Counted from the first letter of the stretch, positions 53,470-63,747 are shown. The stretch is 64,000 nucleotides of DNA from QHWT01 sp963755695 (GCA_963755695.1 CAVWLB010000010.1:3100001-3164000); one strand, 5' to 3'. Made by a program: numbers and translations. Notes: generated by a model not told the origin, from the sequence alone.

Positions 53470-56172
53470 ATGCCACTACAGGCAGGCACACGGCTCGGCA
53501 CCTACGAACTCGTGGGCCTCATCGGCGTCGGTGGCATGGGTGAGGTGTGGCTCGCCAAGGAGCGACGCCTGGGACGGCAGGTCGCTCTGAAGCTCCTGTC
53601 CGCCGACCTCACGCGAGATCCCAGCCGCATCCTCCGTTTCGAGCAGGAAGCCCGCGCCGCGTCCGCGCTCAATCACCCGAACGTCTGCACGATCCACGCA
53701 GTCGGTGAGACCAGCGAGAACCAGCACTACATCGCCATGGAGTACGTCGAGGGCGAGACGCTGCGGCAGCAGCTCTCCACGGCGCGGCTGTCGATCCGCG
53801 AGTGCCTCGATATCGCGATTCAGCTCGCGGCGGCTCTCAGCGTTGCGCACCGGGCGGGAATCGTCCACCGTGACATCAAGCCGGAGAACATCATGCTTCG
53901 GCCCGACGGCGTCGTTGAAGGTGCTCGACTTCGGCTTGGCGAAGCTCGCGCTCGCCGCGAGGGCAGGTGACGACACGACCCGAATGACCGTCAACACCGA
54001 CGCAGGGACAGTTGTGGGTACCGCCGCCTACATGTCGCCGGAACAAACCCGGGGCGAAGAGCTAGATTCCCGCACAGACGTCTTTTCCTTCGGGGTCGTG
54101 CTCTACGAGCTGACCACCGGCGTATTGCCCTTCACAGGTAAAACGTCCGCGGTGCTCTTCGACGCGATTCTCAACCGGGAGCCACTGGCGGCGACGCGCC
54201 TCCGACCCGAGTTGCCGGCAACTCTGGATGGAATCATCGCTAAGGCGCTCGAGAAGGATCGAAACGTTCGCTATCAATCTGCCGGAGAGTTGCTGGTGGA
54301 TCTGCGACGCCTGAAGCGAGACATGGAATCAACGGGAACGCTCGCGGGTGCTAATAGGCAACCGGGTCGCGCTCGTCCCTTGTGGCGCCTGCGAGGCACA
54401 ACCACGGCTATCACCGTGGTTGTCATCGTGATCCTCCTGACCGCCGGGTGGCTCGTAGTCAACCGCCGTACCGATTCGGTGTCGGCAACGGTCGATCCGA
54501 TGCGGCCAATGCCGCTGACCACGCTTCCGGGGCTGGAGAGATCGCCGAGTTTCTCCCCCGACGGCAACCAGATCGCGTTCAGCTGGGATGGTGACACCGG
54601 GAACGAGGACATCTATGTCAAACTGGTTGGCGCTGGCAGCCCTCTCCGCCTGACCACGAGTTCCGCCCCCGACGTTCACCCCGCCTGGTCGCCCGATGGC
54701 CTTTCTATTGCGTTCGTCCGGATCTCAGAAGAAGAAGGCGGCATCTTTATCATCCCTGCATTGGGCGGAGCCGAGCGCAAAATCGGTTTCGTGAAGTGGG
54801 AAGCCGACTGGGATTCCTACGGCGCGGGTCTGAGCTGGTCTCCGGACGGGCGGTACCTTGCATTTTCTGATCGAAGTGCGCCACAAGACCCGGTGAGCCT
54901 CTTCATCATGTCCCTTGACCAGTCCGTGAGACGGAAACTCACGGCGCCGCCCCCGTTATCAATCGGCGATCTGGCTCCCGAGATCTCGCGTGATGGCCGT
55001 AGTGTCGCCTTTATCCGCGCCACAAGCACCGGGGTCAGCGATATCTATCGTGTCCCATTTGCCGGCGGCGAACCCATTCGCTTGACGACCGGCGAGAGTT
55101 GGTTGAGAGGCGTGGCGTGGACGCCCAGCGACACGGCATTGGTGTTTTCCTCCGGTGGTGCTCTGGACGGCAGTTTGTGGTCCATGCCTGCTGCGGGGGG
55201 CAAGCCCAAACGCTTGTTCGTCGGCGGTGACACGGCGAGCAATCCGACCATTTCTAGCCGTGCGAACCGACTTGCATTCGTTGAGCAGACATCCGTCGCG
55301 AATATTTGGCAGTTGGACACTCCGAGACGTGGTCAGCACATCAGACCGCCGACAAGACTTATCGCCTCCACGCGGCACGACGCTGGTCCGCACTTCTCGC
55401 CGGACGGGAAAAGGATCGTGTTTCACTCGGACCGCTCCGGCAGCATGGAGATTCTGGGTATCCGACGGGGCCGGCCACAACCTCCTCCAATGGACGTCAA
55501 TTGGGGGGCGCCTCACCGGCACCCCGCGATGGGCTCCTGACAGTCGCCACGTGGCGTTCGACTCGCGGACAGGGGAAAACTCCGACATTTACGTGATGCT
55601 GGAGGGAGGGCCGGCGCGCCGCATCACGTCCGAAGCATCCGACGATGTGGTCCCGAGCTGGTCCACTGATGGGCAATGGATCTACTTCTCCTCGAATCGC
55701 ACCGGGCGTTGGGAGGTTTGGAAGACAGGTAAAGACGGTGGCCCAGCGGTGCAGGTGACGAGACACGGGGGGTACGGCGCCTTGGAATCGACGCGACGGC
55801 CACACGGTGTACTACGCCAAAGGCAAGCGTGTCGAGGGTCTCTGGAGCGTTCCGGTGAATGGTGGGGATGAAACGCTGGTTCTCGCGGGATTCCCCCAAG
55901 CTGGATACTGGGGGTACTGGACTCTGTCGGAGGAGGGAATTTACTTCGTAGACACCAGTGCCACGCCACATCTGATCAAGCTTCTCGATCTTCGGACGCG
56001 TCGCATCACAGGAATTGGGGCGCTGGCGAAACCGGCGGTCGCACTCTATGCTCCCGGGCTGACTGTTTCTCCTGACGGCGCGAAGCTTCTGTACGTGCAG
56101 GAGGATCATCTCAACAGCGACCTCGTGCTCGTTGAAAAATTTCCATTCTCCTCCATACCCGCTACCCGCTGA
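53470..56172 (+). CDS. Transmembrane Ser/Thr kinase with PD40 propeller, three frameshifts
   Basis: One 900-codon gene read in pieces. The kinase begins MPLQAGTRLGTYELVG with GGMGEVWLAKERRLGRQVAL (Lys) and HRDIKPENI. A one-base insertion near 53920 precedes VLDFGLAKLAL (DFG), GTAAYMSPEQTRG and DVFSFGVVLYEL. A membrane helix (ITVVVIVILLTAGWLVV) follows, then a propeller (SPSFSPDGNQIAFSWDGDTG, PAWSPDGLSIAFVRI, HFSPDGKRIVFHSDRSGSME). Further frame changes occur near 55460 and 55795, after which the propeller continues to SPDGAKLLYVQEDH. All catalytic motifs remain. Three indels in 2.7 kb make it a likely pseudogene unless the assembly is unpolished. Confidence 0.88.
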
Positions 56173-56635
56173 CATGTGAACACGCGAGAGACGCGGGAGA
56201 TGTACGGCTCCAACCACGCAGAGGCCGGGGCGGAGTGTCTTTGGGATCGCCCGCAGCGATACCCCGCTCGGATGCGTGTGCGGTGCGTTTACTCGATTCG
56301 CTCACGCCACAGTCGTACTCGTGCAAAAGTCCGCCGAAACGGTCGCGACGTTTCAGCGTTATGTTTGCGTCCCCGTCCACGTGGTCGCTGACCTCCGGCC
56401 ATTCGGCGGGCCAAGTCCAGGCTGCGATGAGACTGCCAGCCGTTGCAATGATCAATGAACAAAGGTGAGCGCGCGCTCCAGGTGGCCTGCGGTCAGGATT
56501 AAGAGCCAATCCAGACATTCTGATCGAGCGGCCCGGACGAACCGCTCTGCGATCCCAAACCCCTGCGCAGCCACCGGCCTGTTCGCAAGCAGTCTCCCGC
56601 CAGAAGCGGGAACTCGTTGTTCTGATTGTTAGGAT
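56173..56635. other. Gap upstream of the first tRNA-Asp half
   Basis: No supported gene. The stretch separates the broken kinase from the segment bracketed by tRNA-Asp halves. Confidence 0.45.
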
Positions 56636-56680
56636 TGGCGGGGCCGACGCGACTCGAACTCGCGACCTCCGGCGTGACAG
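56636..56680 (-). other. 3' half of tRNA-Asp(GTC), copy 1
   Basis: On the minus strand: CTGTCAC anticodon loop, the GCCGG stem strand, GGTCGCGAGTTCGAG (variable and T arm), then CGGCCCCGCCA acceptor end with encoded CCA. The 5' half (D arm) is absent: sequence before the anticodon loop does not pair. A matching copy with one difference is at 61138-61182. Such 3' halves are left when an integrase inserts at the anticodon loop. Confidence 0.82.
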
Positions 56681-56697
56681 GCACTAATCGACACGTG

Positions 56698-57078
56698 CTA
56701 AGTTTCTCTACCAACCGCAGTTCGACTGCTGAGGAGAAGCCAAGGTGGCAAGCTCCGGACATCCTGGACGTCAGTGAACGCCGCCAGGTGGATGATGCGC
56801 GCGCCGAAAACCAGGGCCGCGCCTCTCACGGATCTTCCCTTGATACGCACGTCGAAGCCGTCGCCACAAGTCGTAAACGAGTAGGTGTTGGCGTCCGCGA
56901 GGACGTCAAGCAACACGCCCGGAGCACTGTCGACTGGTTTCTGCACGCCAGGTTCGCCCACTGCCTCGACCGCGTAGCTGCGAACAATTTGCGGCAGCAA
57001 TCGGAGCCACGTACTCGCCGAGTCGAAGAGTTCCAGCCCGGCAAGACGCCCGTGCACGGCGAACAGAGCTCCGCGGGA
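56698..57078 (-). pseudogene. ARPP-1 (DUF6569)-like C-terminal domain fragment
   Basis: The frame GALFAVHGRLAGLELFDSAS, LRLLPQIVRSYAVEAVGEPG and VRIKGRSVRGAALVFGARII with HLAAF follows the C-terminal half of ARPP-1 domain proteins, which are associated with ADP-ribose and phosphatase systems. The N-terminal half is absent, and an unrelated small gene starts upstream. Truncated; family assignment is from memory of the motif pattern. Confidence 0.5.
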
Positions 57079-57119
57079 GTGTCATGTGTGGGCCCTGAAC
57101 CGAGAGGTAAATGAACTCC

Positions 57120-57317
57120 CTAGGCGGGCCGATGGTTCTTGAGCCTGGCCGCCACACTTGTAGATCCGGCTGGCGGTGTGTTGCGCCGACGCTGGCGGGG
57201 CGTGCCGCGCTGGCGAATCAAAGCATCACGCCGCTCGATCGCCTGCGCGAATCGTTCTGTTGCCGTCAGGTGCGCGAAAGCGTCGGTATCCGGTAACTGT
57301 GCTTTGGGCTGTTTCAC
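57120..57317 (-). CDS. Small basic hypothetical protein, 65 aa
   Basis: GTG 57317 follows a strong GAGGAGG site. The product MKQPKAQLPDTDAFAHLTAT, then ERFAQAIERRDALIRQRGT, has one long charged helix and ends in a basic tail (RRRNTPPAGSTSVAARLKNH). Family unknown. It sits inside the segment between the two tRNA-Asp halves. Confidence 0.55.
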   Translation of the reverse strand: MKQPKAQLPDTDAFAHLTATERFAQAIERRDALIRQRGTPRQRRRNTPPAGSTSVAARLKNHRPA

Positions 57318-57634
57318 GGCCGCCTCCTCACTCGGAACGCTTTAGTGAGGCTGGCCGGTCGGAATGAAGGGTCAGTAACAGGAAAGCAGACCGAGCATAT
57401 CACGCGGCTCGAAATCGCGCTGGACGTGCGTCACATCGAATAGCTCGACGCAACACGTGCGGCACGTATTCAGGCGGCCACTTGACAGACGTGCAGCGAT
57501 GTTCATACATCGATGAACAGGGCATGATGCGCAGATCCGGAAGCGGAGGCTCTTCGACGTGCGCTGGCGGCGTACTTGGAGGAGCAGGGCGCCTCCGATA
57601 TCACGAGCTGAGCACGAAGCGTTCTCTCAGGCGA
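57318..57634. other. Gap in the tRNA-bracketed segment
   Basis: No supported gene, RNA or repeat. Confidence 0.4.
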
Positions 57635-58748
57635 TCACTCGATCCCCGGAATCCACTTCACGGCGTTGTCGTGATACAGCTTGCGCAAGACCTCCTTCGG
57701 CAGGTGCAGGCCCTTCGTGGTCCCTTCCTCGAACTTCACGTCTGCGTCGCCCGAGAAATATCGCCAGTCGCGCTCGTATCTGGCTGCCCAATCCTTGAGC
57801 ACGTTCTCCGTCTTGTCTGACGGGTACAGCACGTTGTCGGTACCATAGACCACCCGATCCTGGTACTTGATGAGGAACGCGCGGACTTTCTCCGGCTTCT
57901 GCATCATCAGATAGTCAACGCGCGCCGCGGTATCGACCGCGAAGTTCGGGTACTTGTCGAAGCGCTGCGCGATCTGATCGACGTCCACTTCCATGCTCCC
58001 GAGGTGCGCGCCCACGACCTTCAAGTTCGGGTGCAGCTGCAGCAGGTGATCGCGAGCGGCGAGGATGGCTTCCTTGGTCGGCCATTCAGGGTGCTTGAAG
58101 GCGTACTCCTCTGGATGCGCGTTGTAATAGCTGTAGTCCGGGCTCTTGGGGTCGGGCGCCTTCCAGCAGGAGTCGGGTTCGGCGACGTGCGCGACGACCG
58201 TCTTGTGATGGGCGGCGATGTTGATCGAAGATGGGCCCGAACGCGGGGTCATCCGGGAGCACGTAGGTCCCGTCCGTTCTCTTGAGCTCCATCCCCACCA
58301 CTTTGTACAGCTTCACCGCGATCGCTCCGGCCTCGAAATCGGCATTCAGCCGCTTGTTCACGCGAGCCACAAAACCCGGCTTCTCGAAGTCATACGGATC
58401 GATGGTGGTGCCGACGGAGGCTCGGCCCTTCGTCAGACGGCGGACCGCCAGCGCATCGGTCCATTGCGGCTCCATGCTCTTCGCAAACGGATCGCGGTCG
58501 TCGATCAGCGTGATGTTCAGCGCGCGCAGGTTGAAGCGCGAGAACAGATCGGCAACTGCAGGCACGTCCTGGTAGGCGTGAACGTGCGTGTCGATCGGTT
58601 CGATCTCGGCTAACTGCGACGCGATCCTATCGTCATCAGCACGATCCGTCGGCGGCGCGGCTGACAAGCTCGCCGCCGCCGCCACGGCTACGATCGCAGG
58701 CAACCAGTTCCAAAGGCTCACCCGGCTAGGCAGGTTCATGAGGTTCAT
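57635..58748 (-). CDS. Secreted amidohydrolase (TIM-barrel, amidohydrolase_2 type), one frameshift
   Basis: From ATG 58748 the protein has a signal peptide (LPAIVAVAAAASLSAAP), then PIDTHVHAYQDVPAVADLFS (HxH metal site), and TDALAVRRLTKGRASVGTTI. A one-base loss near 58225 follows DPAFGPIFDQ, after which INIAAHHKTVVAHVAE, LKVVGAHLGSMEVDVDQIAQ and DRVVYGTDNVLYPSDKTENV give the distal His and Asp ligands. Total about 371 residues, normal for uronate-isomerase-like amidohydrolases. All metal ligands are present, so the single indel may be an assembly error. Confidence 0.85.
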
Positions 58749-59085
58749 TCGGCTCTTCTTACGATTCGGGAACAGCCGGCCAGCGCACGAGCCGGCACCG
58801 TCTAAAATGCAGCGCCATTGTATTCCGTAGGAGGAGGAACGTCGTCCCGCCTTGACAAGCTGGAGTCTATCGAGCAACCTCCTCTGACAAGTCGGCGGGT
58901 GACAGATGCGCGTGCCGCCTCACCATCCTCGATCCTCCGCCGCCTCCACGATCCAACGAAGGGGCAAAAAGGGCAACGCGCCGCACGATCCGCGAGAGGC
59001 GAGAATGCTGAAATTCTGTCAGCCGCTTCGCCTCCGACACAAATCCGCCTGTACGTAAGCGGCCGAGACGATCGAACCTGTGTGG
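58749..59085. other. Gap in the tRNA-bracketed segment
   Basis: Holds the promoter side of the amidohydrolase gene and the 3' flank of the next gene. Nothing further supported. Confidence 0.4.
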
Positions 59086-60030
59086 TCAGCCGACGATCGT
59101 CACGATCCAGAACGGGACGTCAACACGGAACGCGCCATTCTCGGCGTCGACCCGGAGGTTGCCCGAGTCGATCTTCCATCCGGTAACGAGTGAGGTTTCG
59201 AGCATCAGGAATCTCCCCGACGGCACGGTGAAGGTGATCGTTCCGTCCAAGGACACGGAGGTGAAGATGGTCGTGTCATCGTCTCCGCCGAGAAAGCCTC
59301 CTCGAGCGGCGACGCTGCCCACGGACTCTTCCGCGATCACGAGGTCAGTATTCTCCTGCCAGAGCGGGCTCACGGTGAACCGGGCCCGCAGCGTCGCATC
59401 GACCGAGGCCCCAGCCACTATCCACCCCATGAAATAGCGGGCATCTGCGTGTGCGGCCACGTGCGCGTTGACACTGATCCGTGTCGATGTGCGCACGGTC
59501 ACGGGAACATCGCGTGGATTCTGCCAGAGCGCGTAGAAGCTCAGCCTGGCCTCGTCGGGCGTGTCAAGGATGTCGCCATCGACGTCCAGCCGGTACTTCC
59601 CCCAGTTGTCACCCGGACCGGTGCTGAAGTCCCGCAGCGCTCCGGTGTTCGGCCATGCGCGCATAAACAACGCCGTGTCGACGGTGAACTGGTCTCCCCC
59701 GTCGGCCGGCGCCAGCACGTTCGCCCGAACGGATTGCATCGCGAGCCAGTTCGCGCGGTCCGAGGAGGCCGCTATCGCCCGACGGTGCGCCGCTTTTGCG
59801 CGCTTGAGATCGGACTTCTCCCGTTCGCGCGCGAACCGCTCGAGCGCGGCGACATCCATCGATTTGGCCAGCGACGCGCGAAGTCGCTTCTCGTCGGCCG
59901 CCAGGCGCCCCGCCTCGGCGGCCCTCTCCTGAGCGCTCATTCCCGCCGGGCGGGGCCTCGCCCGTTCGGCTCGGGTTGCGATCGCCTTGACGTCGGGGGG
60001 TTTGATTCCTGTGGGTTTGGACTTCGGCAT
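59086..60030 (-). CDS. Hypothetical protein, 314 aa
   Basis: ATG 60030 is preceded by GGGAGGAG. Residues 1-100 are a highly charged helical region (MPKSKPTGIKPPDVKAIATR, AQERAAEAGRLAADEKRLRA), likely a coiled coil. Residues 120-314 form a beta-rich domain (DNWGKYRLDVDGDILDTPDE, ARLSFYALWQNPRDVPVTVR, SLDGTITFTVPSGRFLMLET) with no signal peptide. I do not recognise the family. Plausibly a structural or phage/injection-related protein, but that is conjecture. It lies within the segment between the two tRNA-Asp halves. Confidence 0.82.
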   Translation of the reverse strand: MPKSKPTGIKPPDVKAIATRAERARPRPAGMSAQERAAEAGRLAADEKRLRASLAKSMDVAALERFAREREKSDLKRAKAAHRRAIAASSDRANWLAMQSVRANVLAPADGGDQFTVDTALFMRAWPNTGALRDFSTGPGDNWGKYRLDVDGDILDTPDEARLSFYALWQNPRDVPVTVRTSTRISVNAHVAAHADARYFMGWIVAGASVDATLRARFTVSPLWQENTDLVIAEESVGSVAARGGFLGGDDDTTIFTSVSLDGTITFTVPSGRFLMLETSLVTGWKIDSGNLRVDAENGAFRVDVPFWIVTIVG

Positions 60031-60177
60031 CTGCGTCTCCTCCCAAACGTCCGGATAGTAGCCGACGGATCGTGGATGAACACGATGTTTCAATGTTACT
60101 GCGGGTGTTCGGTTCGAACAGCTCGTCACCGAGATCAAGCGCCACGCAGTCCAAACGGAGTCGGCATCCGCGGTCTC

Positions 60178-60610
60178 TTGAGTACCCCCGCGGCTCATTT
60201 CGACTCGGCAGAGAGGGCAGTGCTCGAAACCGTCGATTTAATAGACTCTTCGCGACGGCAGAGACCGGCAGACGGCCGACAGGGTGCGGTTGCTGGAGCG
60301 CTCAGGGCCTTCGCTTTCGCCACATCTGACGACGCTGCACAAGATGCATATCACCGTGTGTTGTGGGCCGTCGGCAACAATCATCGCGGCAGCTTCTTTC
60401 CCATCGTCTTAGACGCTGTTCCTTTTTTCGCGAGATCCTCGCGGCCGGCACGACACGGGCCCGCGCGCGGACACTCGACATTCTCATCGACCCGTCGGCT
60501 CATTTGGGCCGGACCCGGAGGTGGCTACACAGGATGGAATTCGACCCGACAATCTTTCCGCCTTGCTCCGAGCTCGGGTCGAAGAATTTCGCTCACTCTT
60601 CAGAGGCTGA
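60178..60610 (+). pseudogene. Hypothetical helical-repeat protein, two frameshifts
   Basis: Ordered pieces in three frames: STPAAHFDSAERAVLETVDL, TSDDAAQDAYHRVLWAVGNN, HRGSFFPIVLDAVPFFA, then EILAAGTTRARARTLDILID, then FGPDPEVATQDGIRPDNLSA and LLRARVEEFRSLFRG. The helix-turn-helix spacing with AVPFFAEIL-type repeats suggests a HEAT-like fold, as in some small immunity proteins. Frame changes near 60430 and 60497 break it. A TTG start is assumed. Confidence 0.6.
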
Positions 60611-61098
60611 TGACTGACTCGTCGGCACCCGAAGTTCAGCCCTGGCTCGAGACTTAGTTCACTGTCTTGCCTACGAAGCGGCGTAGCCGTCATTGAACCT
60701 GGCGACCCTGCGAATGACGGCGCTGCGTTGGACGGCGAAGTACCGGGGGATCCTCGGCAACGTCAACGGCGCGCCAAGAAGAACGACGGGCGCGCTTCGT
60801 GATGATCAAGTAATCAGCTCAATTGCGTGACGCTTGCAGATCGGCGAAGGAGCCGCCATCGCGGCGAGCTTGCCGACGTGGTGGGCGCGGTGTCTCCCCA
60901 CTCTGAAGTGTCCAAGCATCCTGGACCAACGCAAGCCGCGGAGGTGGCAAGACACGGGGGCTTCCACCCGGGCGAGGAGAGGCGAAGCCGCCAGCTCCGC
61001 GCCCCGGGCTCTCGAAATAACTGTGCGATCTTCCTAGAGATTCTCCAGTTCGAGAGGTTCGGCGAAAAGACCTCCGGGCGGATCCGCCGGAGGTTGAA
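60611..61098. other. Gap before the second tRNA-Asp half
   Basis: No supported gene. Plus-strand frame near 60717 (MTALRWTAKYRGIL) is short and unidentifiable. Confidence 0.4.
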
Positions 61099-61116
61099 AC
61101 ACTGTCTCAACAGTGT
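61099..61116. terminator. Perfect hairpin beside the second tRNA-Asp half
   Basis: ACACTGT-CTCA-ACAGTGT is a 7-bp perfect stem with a 4-base loop, 22 bp beyond the CCA end of the minus-strand tRNA fragment. It could be the old tRNA terminator or a recombinase-binding dyad. No T-tract follows. Confidence 0.45.
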
Positions 61117-61137
61117 AAGGCGTTGACCTAAAAAGAT

Positions 61138-61182
61138 TGGCGGGGCCGACGAGACTCGAACTCGCGACCTCCGGCGTGACAG
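61138..61182 (-). other. 3' half of tRNA-Asp(GTC), copy 2
   Basis: Identical to 56636-56680 except one base in the T-stem. It again begins at the CTGTCAC anticodon loop and ends in CCA, and no 5' half precedes it. Both copies also share a GAGGAGAAGCC block about 50 bp upstream on the minus strand, so the duplicated unit is longer than the tRNA half. Confidence 0.82.
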
Positions 61183-61267
61183 CCATGAGGCCACACGATT
61201 TAACGCGCTGCTCCTCAACGATTTCTATGGATGAGGAGAAGCCGGGGTGCAAGCTTTCTGCGCGGCT

Positions 61268-61504
61268 CTAGGACGCTTTCAGCAGCGAGGCTTTGACAGC
61301 GGCCGGAACCTCGATCGCGACAAAGCGTTCGGCGGAGAACAGGTAGTCCTCCCCGCTCTCGTCGATCACGCGAACGTCGCCGGCGGTGTCGGCATCCTTG
61401 TCCGACAGCACGACATAGATCTTGTTGCGCTCGAGCGATGCCTCGTAGCCACCGTTGTCGACGCATACGGCAAACCGGCGGCTGACCGCGGCCGATCTGC
61501 GCAA
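61268..61504 (-). CDS. Hypothetical protein, 78 aa (RVIDESGEDYLF family)
   Basis: From TTG 61504 the product contains RRFAVCVDNGGYEASLERNK, IYVVLSDKDADTAGDVRVID and ESGEDYLFSAERFVAIEVPA. I recall this RVIDESGEDYLY family as a widespread small uncharacterised protein. It starts 1 bp after the stop of the next gene upstream, so they are coupled. Probably a small SH3-like beta barrel. Role unknown. Confidence 0.72.
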   Translation of the reverse strand: MRRSAAVSRRFAVCVDNGGYEASLERNKIYVVLSDKDADTAGDVRVIDESGEDYLFSAERFVAIEVPAAVKASLLKAS

Positions 61505-61505
61505 T

Positions 61506-61739
61506 CTAGTCGAGGTACTTCTTGCGTTTGAACTCTTTTTTGCCGATGCCATGCGCTTCGTATCAGTGCAGTTTGGCGAGTCGAATTCGACCATCCCGCA
61601 GGCGAATCCGCGCGACGCCCTTCATTTTCCTCCAGCGGCCCTTGCCATACAGGCGGCGCAAACGCGGCAACTCACGAATGCCGCGTCCGGTGGCGATCGT
61701 CTCGACGTCGGCCAGGTCGCCGACAATTTCGAAGTCCAT
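61506..61739 (-). pseudogene. Small hypothetical protein with in-frame TGA, 77 codons
   Basis: From ATG 61739: MDFEIVGDLADVETIATGRG, IRELPRLRRLYGKGRWRKMK, GVARIRLRDGRIRLAKLH, then TGA, then YEAHGIGKKEFKRKKYLD and TAG. Family members I recall have tryptophan (TGG) at the TGA site in LHWYEAHGIG. The frame before and after is perfectly kept, so this is one base change. Function unknown. Coupled to the gene downstream. Confidence 0.75.
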
Positions 61740-61911
61740 CCACGCTCGATTCTAACGTCCGCCGCTGGCTCGCCTTTCGCAGCAGCGTAGCGCCGAACCC
61801 AACTTCGGAGGCCATTGCCGGGGTCGCGCCTGGATTTGATTACGATCATGGCATTTCCCCGCGAGGAATGTCTGTGCATGCTCCACACCAAGTGAAACGG
61901 CGAAGACTGCG

Positions 61912-63747
61912 ATGAGTCGATTCCTCCTGGTCGCGGCGCTCGCCGCACTGTTACCCGCCACGCAGCCAACTCCACATTATCGGCCGACGATCGAGTGGCA
62001 GCCGGTTAATGCTCCATCCGGCGGCCATGCGGAAGCGGTGGTCCCACATGGAGATCTGTTGTTCGCCCGGGCAGACTCCACGTGGTGGTCGTCGGCCGAT
62101 CGCGGGGCATCGTGGCAATTGTCGTCAGGACGGCTCAGAAACACGTGGTGGATCGAGCCGCTCGGGAGCGATCTGTTTATCATCGACTCGGGTGGGATCT
62201 ACCGGACGACCAATCGCGGTCGCTCGTGGACGTCCTGCGGCGCAGTGCCCCGGACCGGTCGAGGCGATAACCGATTAATCGCTGCAGGCCATTCGCTCCT
62301 CTATTGGCTGCCAAAGGCAGGGCTATTCCGCTCTCAGGATCGTTGCGCGACGTGGACGTCAGTGCGCATACCGTGGAACGCCGACCCAGGGTCCGTTGGA
62401 TTCGTGCTCGCGCCGGACGCAGGCCTGGTCTTCATCCACACGTCGCGGGGCTGGTTTCGAACTACGGACGAGGGCCATTCATGGAACAGCCTGAACGGTC
62501 CCGCCGCGCGGCCTCTGCCTTCTGCGTCGAACGGACGGTCTGCCATCATCTTCGGTACGGATCTCGTCGTCGGAACAACGAAGGGCGTGTTCCGCTCGAC
62601 CGATCGCGGTGTCTCGTGGTCGCAGATTGGCTTCTCCGGGCGCTGGGCCAGGACCGCCGTCACGCGCGACGGGGTGATCTACGCGGCACTCGATGGTGGG
62701 GAGTCGGCCCGCGTGCGCACGGAAGTGATGCGATCGAGCGACAGCGGCAGGACGTGGCTGCCTGCAGACGAGGGCCTGAGTGGCCATTACATCCACGACC
62801 TCAGACGTGACGAATCGGGTCTCGTGTACGCGGCGGGAGACGCGGGTGTCTACCGGCTGGAGGACTCCGGCCGATGGCAGCACATCGGATTGCCGAGGTC
62901 GTTTCCCACGTTCTTGTTTGCGGCGCCGTGGGGTGATCTCTATCTCGGACTCGACTACCGAGGCGCATACCGATCGCAGGATCGGGGCGCTAGCTGGCGT
63001 CCGCTTCTGCTGCCCCACGAACAGGCCAGCTCCGTGACGGTAACGAAGCGGGGTGATCTGCTCCTGGCATCGGAGCACGGGGTCGTCCGATCTCGCGATC
63101 GGGGTGACTCTTGGGAGCAACTGGACATCGACGAGGACGTTCGGACGATCTTCACTGTCCCTTCGACGGGAGTGATCGTTGCGGGAACGACGAACTCGGT
63201 ATTCCGATCCGATGACGACGGTGCGACGTGGGTGGAACACGCCCCAGGTGCGGAAGACGTCTTCCCGGAGAGCTTCGCCGAGGGCAGGAATGGCGATCTG
63301 TTCGTCGGTACGGGGGGTGGCGACGTCTATCGGCTGACGGGAGTGACGGAGCCCTGGCATCAACTTCCTTCGATGCATGACGGGTCGCCTGTCTACGGGC
63401 TTGCGGTCCTTGCGAACGGCGACGTATTGGCGGGCACAACATTCGCTCTGTCGAGATGGACGCGAGGCGACGATCGGTGGGAAGAACTCGCGCTGTCGCG
63501 CGAAGAGAAGCCACGAGTCGCGTCGGTGATTCTCGACGCCAACGGCAATGTTCTAGCCGCGTCCAGTACGGCCGGCGTCTTCATCTCGAGCGATCAAGGA
63601 CGGACTTGGACACCCGCGAATCGGGGGATCGCCACGCGGCGGATCCGCCGGATGGTTCTCGGGCCGGACGGCGAGTTCTACATCGCGACCGACCCTGTCA
63701 TAGGCGGACCTATCAGGATCTACCAAGGACGTCGCGTCGGCAAGTAA
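61912..63747 (+). CDS. Secreted Asp-box (sialidase/BNR-like) beta-propeller protein, 611 aa
   Basis: A signal peptide (MSRFLLVAALAALLPATQPT) leads to repeated Asp-box motifs of the SxDxGxxW type: SADRGASWQLS, RTTNRGRSWTS, RTTDEGHSWNS, RSTDRGVSWSQ, SSDSGRTWLPA, RSQDRGASWRP, RSRDRGDSWEQ, RSDDDGATWVE and SSDQGRTWTPA. Nine or more repeats indicate a 7-10 bladed propeller like the sortilin/VPS10 or photosystem-assembly folds. Catalytic sialidase residues are not visible, so a binding or structural surface role is more likely. Start is ATG 61912. Intact throughout. Confidence 0.93.
   Translation: MSRFLLVAALAALLPATQPTPHYRPTIEWQPVNAPSGGHAEAVVPHGDLLFARADSTWWSSADRGASWQLSSGRLRNTWWIEPLGSDLFIIDSGGIYRTTNRGRSWTSCGAVPRTGRGDNRLIAAGHSLLYWLPKAGLFRSQDRCATWTSVRIPWNADPGSVGFVLAPDAGLVFIHTSRGWFRTTDEGHSWNSLNGPAARPLPSASNGRSAIIFGTDLVVGTTKGVFRSTDRGVSWSQIGFSGRWARTAVTRDGVIYAALDGGESARVRTEVMRSSDSGRTWLPADEGLSGHYIHDLRRDESGLVYAAGDAGVYRLEDSGRWQHIGLPRSFPTFLFAAPWGDLYLGLDYRGAYRSQDRGASWRPLLLPHEQASSVTVTKRGDLLLASEHGVVRSRDRGDSWEQLDIDEDVRTIFTVPSTGVIVAGTTNSVFRSDDDGATWVEHAPGAEDVFPESFAEGRNGDLFVGTGGGDVYRLTGVTEPWHQLPSMHDGSPVYGLAVLANGDVLAGTTFALSRWTRGDDRWEELALSREEKPRVASVILDANGNVLAASSTAGVFISSDQGRTWTPANRGIATRRIRRMVLGPDGEFYIATDPVIGGPIRIYQGRRVGK

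Noticed and set aside
54329..56217. Minus-strand frames over the second kinase
   Set aside because: They oppose a gene with intact kinase motifs and propeller repeats in the same bases.
60717..60835. Short plus-strand ORF starting MTALRWTAKY
   Set aside because: Only about 38 codons, no ribosome site and no recognisable family; likely chance.
56636..61182. Intact tRNA-Asp genes
   Set aside because: Only the 3' halves are present. The bases before the anticodon loop do not complete the anticodon stem, and no D arm exists.
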